Source: Prevotella sp. CAG:1320
Lineage (GTDB): Bacteria; Bacteroidota; Bacteroidia; Bacteroidales; Bacteroidaceae
Direction: 5' to 3'
Length of the DNA stretch: 8,993 bases
Assembly (NCBI GenBank): GCA_000435635.1
Contig: FR882117.1
Coordinates: forward strand, 8,364-17,356
A program made the translations under genes and the position numbers. Positions within the stretch are counted from its first letter, which is position 1, and every line of letters begins with the position of its first letter. Below, piece after piece: positions 6,115-8,993 of this stretch. The notes under the pieces were generated by a model, which worked only from the letters and a program-made list of their open reading frames with translations, was not told where the DNA came from and did not search any database.

Positions 6115-6192
6115 GAAACTAGTTTCAAAGGGTCACGCAACTAGTTTCATCGGCCATCGCAACTAGTTGCGAAGCCCTACGCAACTAGTTGC
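6115..6192. repeat. Array of four 12-bp palindromes with exact 22-bp period
   Basis: The units are GAAACTAGTTTC (6115-6126), GCAACTAGTTTC (6137-6148), GCAACTAGTTGC (6159-6170) and GCAACTAGTTGC (6181-6192). The core AACTAGTT is invariant. Units 1, 3 and 4 are perfect palindromes; unit 2 is a hybrid of the two types. Starts are exactly 22 bases apart, with three unrelated 10-base spacers. Unit 4 extends to a 16-base palindrome (ACGCAACTAGTTGCGT) and runs into TTTTT, so in RNA it could act as a short terminator hairpin with loop CTAG on the plus strand. The constant period, about two helical turns, puts all sites on one DNA face, as in a multi-site operator. A dispersed intergenic repeat is the alternative. 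Confidence 0.9.
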
Positions 6193-6393
6193 GTTTTTCC
6201 CCGCACCCATAACCGATCCCGACCCTATCCTGATTTGTCAAGATTCATTCACTTATCCCTCCCATTTCCCATGCATGGCGTTCACGACATCTTCGCGTAT
6301 TCCCGGGCACCGCAAGAAAAGAACTTATTATTCTCCACTAAAAATCCACTGAACCCATAAGTGAATGTCCTTACGCATGTTCCTCGTTGCCAT
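6193..6393. other. Gene-free interval after the palindrome array, with 11-bp inverted repeats
   Basis: No supportable gene. CATTCACTTAT (6246-6256) and ATAAGTGAATG (6357-6367) are perfect inverted repeats enclosing exactly 100 bases. I see no TAnnTTTG box in the enclosed segment in either orientation, so a promoter-inversion role has no direct support. Confidence 0.4.
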
Positions 6394-6415
6394 GCGACGT
6401 GTCACGGCACGTCGC
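6394..6415 (-). terminator. Hairpin at the 3' end of the candidate immunity gene
   Basis: GCGACGTG (6394-6401) and CACGTCGC (6408-6415) form a perfect 8-bp GC-rich stem with a 6-base loop. On the minus strand the stem begins at the last base of the TAG stop codon. No T run follows, so it is an incomplete rho-independent terminator; it may instead protect the mRNA 3' end. Confidence 0.5.
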
Positions 6416-6882
6416 TACTGAGCCTCCAGCAACCCATGCTCCGTGAGGATGTCCCTAACGCATTGCTCGAACGCCTTGCGGTCGAAAGTCTTCCGCAACA
6501 CCACAGGGTAGGTCATGGTCTCCAAATAAGACATCAACGCTTTAGCTATTACTTTGAGGGTCTCCTGTCCGAGTTCCGCCTCATAGAGAGCTTGAAAATC
6601 TATCTCAACAAATAATTGTAAACGCTTCTTCCACACTTTTGTGCCGGGAATATTATCTTTTCCTTTCCATTCCTTCTCTGCGTAATATTTAGGACGAGGA
6701 AGCTTTTCAAAATCATGAAAAATTGGAGATTTACACACAAATATGATAAAGAACATGTCCACCATCTCAGAACAAAACTTTTCTTGCAACTTCTCGTTGA
6801 GCATTTTCCCGAGATTTCTGGCAAGCAAACACTTCGCATATGCTATTTCGCGAGAGATGTCAAATGCAAATTGAAACTTCAT
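6415..6882 (-). CDS. Candidate immunity protein (Imm44-like layout), 155 aa
   Basis: I do not recognise this protein with certainty. It is soluble, with no signal or membrane segment, and starts with a strand-helix unit (M-K-F-Q-F-A-F-D-I-S-R-E-I…). An internal hydrophobic strand (V-D-M-F-F-I-I-F-V, about 41-49) and a K-R-L-Q-L-F-V-E-I-D-F strand (86-96) follow, then a helix with L-G-Q-E-T-L-K-V-I-A-K-A-L, and finally F-D-R-K-A-F-E-Q-C-V-R-D-I-L. This order resembles Imm44-type immunity proteins of polymorphic toxin systems. Its place directly downstream of an RHS remnant fits that role. The gene is clearly more AT-rich than the housekeeping genes, as is common for such cargo. I chose the ATG at 6882; an in-frame ATG at 6942 would add 20 residues, but those lie inside the RHS reading frame and look AT-rich leader-like. 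Confidence 0.55.
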   Translation of the reverse strand: MKFQFAFDISREIAYAKCLLARNLGKMLNEKLQEKFCSEMVDMFFIIFVCKSPIFHDFEKLPRPKYYAEKEWKGKDNIPGTKVWKKRLQLFVEIDFQALYEAELGQETLKVIAKALMSYLETMTYPVVLRKTFDRKAFEQCVRDILTEHGLLEAQ

Positions 6883-6904
6883 AGCAAAATAATTAAATAC
6901 ATAA

Positions 6905-7352
6905 TTAATGAAATCTTTTGTTTCCAGGAGGTAATTGCCCATGAGTTATGAAATAATCCCGAAGCAATTGTTTTTCACGTATCAACATTTTATAGGTATA
7001 GGTGGTGACCAGTTCCAGCGTGGTGGCCTGCGTGAGCCTGCCATAATCATCGTAAGCGTATTCCTTCACCTTGCCATTGGCATCCGTCTCCTTGAGAGAG
7101 ATTTCCCGAGGCATCGTATTCATAGGTAGTCGTGCCAAAGCTGGAGCTGTCAGCCTTGCGGGCTATCACCGGACCGTAAATGGAAGAATAAACCGAGTCC
7201 TCATATTGCCTGAACCGTTCTTCTGTCCACCCCTCAAACTGTTTCGCCCAAATGGAGACGCTATCCGCCTCCCGTGAGGAAGCCATTATCTCGCTCGTAT
7301 CAAAGAGCAGCGAAACTGCTATATATATAATAAGGTATAGGTATCTTTTCAT
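6905..7352 (-). pseudogene. RHS-repeat protein gene, internally deleted and frameshifted
   Basis: Two reading frames together make a short RHS remnant. The first (from ATG 7352) gives a signal peptide, then an N-terminal region with W-A-K-Q-F-E-G-W-T-E-E-R-F-R-Q-Y-E-D-S typical of Bacteroidales RHS proteins, then jumps straight into a YD repeat, T-Y-E-Y-D-A-S-G-N-L. The frame is lost at the tract TCTCTCTC (7101-7094) and the repeat continues in the other frame as K-E-T-D-A-N-G-K-V-K-E-Y-A-Y-D-D-Y-G-R-L-T, with a further T-Y-T-Y-K. It then ends after 27 non-RHS residues at a stop codon at 6905. Adding two bases or removing one at the tract restores the frame. Even then only about 150 residues remain, against well over 1000 in intact relatives, so the SpvB-like and core repeat regions and any toxin tip are missing. 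Confidence 0.8.
7094..7101 (-). other. Dinucleotide tract (TC)4 at the RHS frameshift point
   Basis: On the coding strand the tract TCTCTCTC lies between the codons for S-G-N and K-E-T-D of one YD repeat. One extra TC unit would read N-L-S-L-K-E-T-D; removal of one base would read N-L-S-K-E-T-D. Either restores the RHS frame, so slipped-strand loss at this tract is the likely cause of the frameshift. Confidence 0.6.
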
Positions 7353-7374
7353 GGCACTAGCAGGTTACAGGCTT

Positions 7375-7791
7375 TTACTTCTTGACTATCTTCCAAGTAG
7401 AAGAATCGCCACCATTTTCCGTAGTGACGCGCAGGATATAAAGCCCTTTTGGCTGGGAACTGATGTCCAAGGCCACACGGCCAGGTCCTGAATTAGTGGT
7501 AAGCACTTGCTGCCCGGAAATATTGTAAATGTCAAAGCGACACGCTCCATCTCCCGTAATTTCCACTGTCAATTGACCTTCCGTAGGATTAGGATAGATA
7601 CGGATGTCTCTGTCATTCAACATCTCTGAATAGCTTTCATTGGTGAACTCTTCCGCAGCCCTCGTCTGCAATACGATTTCCCTTTTCACCCGGTTGCCAG
7701 CCTCATCATAGGCATAACTCACGTTTTGCCCGAATGAGGAGCAAAAAATAGTAGACAACAATATGCCTAACAGGGTGATTTTCTTTTTCAT
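7375..7791 (-). CDS. Small secreted protein with YD motif and type IX secretion sorting domain
   Basis: A 138-aa protein. Residues 1-21 form a Sec signal peptide (M-K-K-K-I-T-L-L-G-I-L-L-S-T-I-F…F-G-Q). The mature N-terminus carries one RHS/YD-type motif, V-S-Y-A-Y-D-E-A-G-N-R (24-34), then a linker, and a C-terminal type IX sorting domain (about 62-138) with I-Y-P-N-P-T-E-G-Q-L, F-D-I-Y-N-I-S-G-Q-Q-V and a final L-Y-I-L-R-V…W-K-I-V-K-K. T9SS domains direct export across the outer membrane and surface anchoring in Bacteroidota. It ends 22 bases before the RHS start codon. From memory, similar short YD + T9SS proteins precede RHS genes in other Bacteroidales, which suggests an accessory or adaptor partner of the RHS protein. 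Its gene is intact although the RHS gene is not. Confidence 0.85.
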   Translation of the reverse strand: MKKKITLLGILLSTIFCSSFGQNVSYAYDEAGNRVKREIVLQTRAAEEFTNESYSEMLNDRDIRIYPNPTEGQLTVEITGDGACRFDIYNISGQQVLTTNSGPGRVALDISSQPKGLYILRVTTENGGDSSTWKIVKK

Positions 7792-7884
7792 GGTCTTTCA
7801 AGTTTGGGCTTAAGTAGATTACTATGCGCGAATATAGGAAATAATCCGATACGTTGTTCCCTGAAGGGCGAAAAAATTTTCACC

Positions 7885-7911
7885 CAAAAGTATCCTTACT
7901 TACTTGCCCAA
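7885..7911 (-). promoter_or_regulatory. Possible promoter of the T9SS/RHS operon
   Basis: The minus-strand TACTTTTG (7892-7885) matches the -7 consensus TAnnTTTG exactly. The best upstream partner, TTGG (7911-7908), is 15 bases away, shorter than the usual 19-20. Transcription would start at about 7878, giving a leader of nearly 90 bases before the ATG at 7791. Confidence 0.45.
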
Positions 7912-7935
7912 CGCACCTATATTAAAATCGAAACT

Positions 7936-7968
7936 CACCTTAGTGACTTGGCTTGGTCACCTAAGGTG
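7936..7968 (-). terminator. Hairpin terminator downstream of the AbiEii-like gene
   Basis: CACCTTAG+TGAC (7936-7947) pairs with GTCA+CTAAGGTG (7956-7968), giving 12 bp with one bulged C and an 8-base loop. It lies 38 bases beyond the stop of the toxin gene and just ahead of the T9SS-gene promoter, so it separates the two minus-strand units. T-rich sequence flanks both sides (TTTCGATTTT on the minus strand, CTTTTC on the plus strand). Confidence 0.65.
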
Positions 7969-8005
7969 GCTTTTCAAGGCATCCTTACCTCTGTGTCATA
8001 TAGAG

Positions 8006-8833
8006 TTATCCCATTCTTACCATCCCCGCCAGCTGCACGAAATAATCATTTGACCAAATGTCAAGTTCCTTTGGATTGCGCACGAAAGGCAATACATCTT
8101 CTTTCACTTGTTTTATATCAGCCGTAGAGAGACGCTCAATGAGTTTCTCTTTGAATAACGCCGGGGTAATATCCTCATTGTTAAACTGCTTGCATCGTTC
8201 TGCCAAATGGGCAAAATCCAACGGAACATTATGGCGTACATACCATTCAAAATCGTACCAGTCACGACCTTTGACCCTATTCTTCCATACACGATAGACC
8301 AGCGCGTGCATCTTGCCCGCGAACAAGTCCGGAAGTGTGAAACAACGGGTCATAAATGAATGTGGCTGAAGCAATAGCTTTTGTTCCGTCTTGAAGTTCA
8401 ACGGTGGAAAAGTATCCACTTCAATCTTTATCTTTATTGACTTCTCTGCCTGGAAAGTAACATCATACACATCGGTATTATCTTTAAGAAATGCCGATTC
8501 GACCTTACCAAAACTCTTTTTGTCCTTCTTTTTAATCTCCACCTCCCGACCGACAATGGCAAATTCATCGATTATAGGCTGGAAGTATTTCGTGAAATCG
8601 AACTTGTCATCGGAAGCCAAAAGAGAAAAATCCATATCCTCACTAAAGCGTTGGAGACCATGAAAAATTCTGAGGCAGGTATCGCCATAGAAAGCGGCTG
8701 ATTCAAAGAAGCCTCCAGCATACAGGCCTGCAAGTATCATTTGTTGATTGACTTCAAATATGGCGTTTCTCTTATGTTGCTCCGTGGTTAAATCATAACG
8801 GGAGAGCATATTGTCGAATATTTCATTTTTCAT
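8006..8833 (-). CDS. AbiEii/AbiGii-family nucleotidyltransferase toxin
   Basis: A 275-aa protein of the AbiEii toxin family (PF08843), the nucleotidyltransferase half of type IV toxin-antitoxin / abortive infection systems. The nucleotidyltransferase core is visible: F-Y-G-D-T-C-L-R (48-55, where G-G-S/T is more usual), F-S-E-D-M-D-F-S with D66 and D68 as metal-binding pair, K-I-E-V-D with D140 as the likely third acid, and F-A-G-K-M-H-A-L…R-V-K-G-R-D-W-Y-D-F with K174, D191 and D194. Family members transfer nucleotides to tRNA or other targets to stop growth, typically upon phage infection. The start ATG overlaps the stop of the upstream gene (ATGA), the usual arrangement of antitoxin then toxin. 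D51 replaces the second glycine of the usual motif; whether this alters activity is unknown. Confidence 0.9.
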   Translation of the reverse strand: MKNEIFDNMLSRYDLTTEQHKRNAIFEVNQQMILAGLYAGGFFESAAFYGDTCLRIFHGLQRFSEDMDFSLLASDDKFDFTKYFQPIIDEFAIVGREVEIKKKDKKSFGKVESAFLKDNTDVYDVTFQAEKSIKIKIEVDTFPPLNFKTEQKLLLQPHSFMTRCFTLPDLFAGKMHALVYRVWKNRVKGRDWYDFEWYVRHNVPLDFAHLAERCKQFNNEDITPALFKEKLIERLSTADIKQVKEDVLPFVRNPKELDIWSNDYFVQLAGMVRMG

Positions 8834-8993
8834 CGTCTTAAGAATTTTAAAAGTGTCGAAATTGAATCGGCCTTTTTGCCAACTTTTATGTAGTCTTCGA
8901 ATATGGTTTTATCCATCTTATTGAACTCATCCATATCCATACGAATATCCTGTTCAAGATATGTTTCCACATCTTTCATATAGCGAAGATTGA
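8830..8993 (-). CDS. Probable cognate antitoxin of the AbiEii-like toxin (C-terminal part only)
   Basis: Only the last 53 residues are visible; the gene enters from the right edge, with the first whole codon at 8991. The segment is highly charged and helical (…M-K-D-V-E-T-Y-L-E-Q-D-I-R-M…F-L-R-R, then TGA). The stop overlaps the toxin ATG as ATGA. Position and overlap indicate the antitoxin of the pair; AbiEi-type antitoxins have an N-terminal winged helix, which would lie outside the window. I cannot confirm the family from the tail alone. Confidence 0.6.
   Translation of the reverse strand, partial: NLRYMKDVETYLEQDIRMDMDEFNKMDKTIFEDYIKVGKKADSISTLLKFLRR

Noticed and set aside
6115..6192. 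Palindrome array as a CRISPR array
   Set aside because: Repeats are 12 bases and spacers 10 bases, far too short, units are fully palindromic, and no cas genes are present.
6167..6352. 61-codon plus-strand ORF in the gene-free region
   Set aside because: It starts inside the palindrome array, is Pro/Ser-rich without any domain, and has no promoter or ribosome-binding context.
6257..6356. The 100-base segment as an invertible promoter
   Set aside because: No TAnnTTTG box is seen in either orientation, and no invertase gene is in the window; kept only as a low-interest observation.
6882..6942. Upstream ATG at 6942 as the start of the candidate immunity protein
   Set aside because: The added 20 residues overlap the end of the RHS remnant, and the ATG at 6882 is preceded by an A/T-rich leader typical of this phylum and begins directly with a folded-domain-like strand.

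Overview
The window looks like a chromosomal piece from a member of the order Bacteroidales (Bacteroides / Parabacteroides-like). The basis is the gene set (SPOR lipoprotein next to ruvX, DUF4348 lipoprotein with murB, a type IX secretion C-terminal domain protein paired with an RHS gene) and several promoters of the Bacteroidota type (TTTG, about 19-20 bases, TAnnTTTG). The genus cannot be fixed from this sequence alone.

Positions 1-1818 hold housekeeping genes. On the minus strand a SPOR-domain lipoprotein overlaps by one base (TAATG) the start of ruvX, which runs off the left edge. Reading the other way is a compact three-gene envelope cluster (YtxH protein, two-helix PF07332 membrane protein, 88-aa basic protein) behind a near-perfect promoter. 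Positions 1819-2024 carry no convincing gene, but on the minus strand there is a promoter about 60 bases ahead of an intrinsic terminator, which looks like a small RNA unit.

Positions 2025-5830 contain a tightly coupled minus-strand operon, DUF4348 lipoprotein - murB - PhnP-like metallo-beta-lactamase-fold hydrolase (1-base gap, then a 4-base overlap). It diverges from pheS (phenylalanyl-tRNA synthetase alpha chain), with the two promoters close together at about 4706-4764. A long GC-rich hairpin follows pheS.

Positions 5894-6414 are a gene-free stretch. It holds the most striking non-coding structure here: four 12-base palindromes with an invariant AACTAGTT core, spaced at exactly 22 bases (6115-6192).

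Positions 6415-8993 are accessory, all on the minus strand: the end of a likely antitoxin gene and an AbiEii-type nucleotidyltransferase toxin (ATGA overlap), a small secreted protein with a YD motif and a type IX sorting domain, a severely deleted and frameshifted RHS gene, and an AT-rich gene whose layout resembles immunity proteins of polymorphic toxin systems. My reading is that an RHS/T9SS surface-toxin locus has collapsed: most of the RHS core and any toxin tip are gone, while the partner gene and a probable immunity gene remain.
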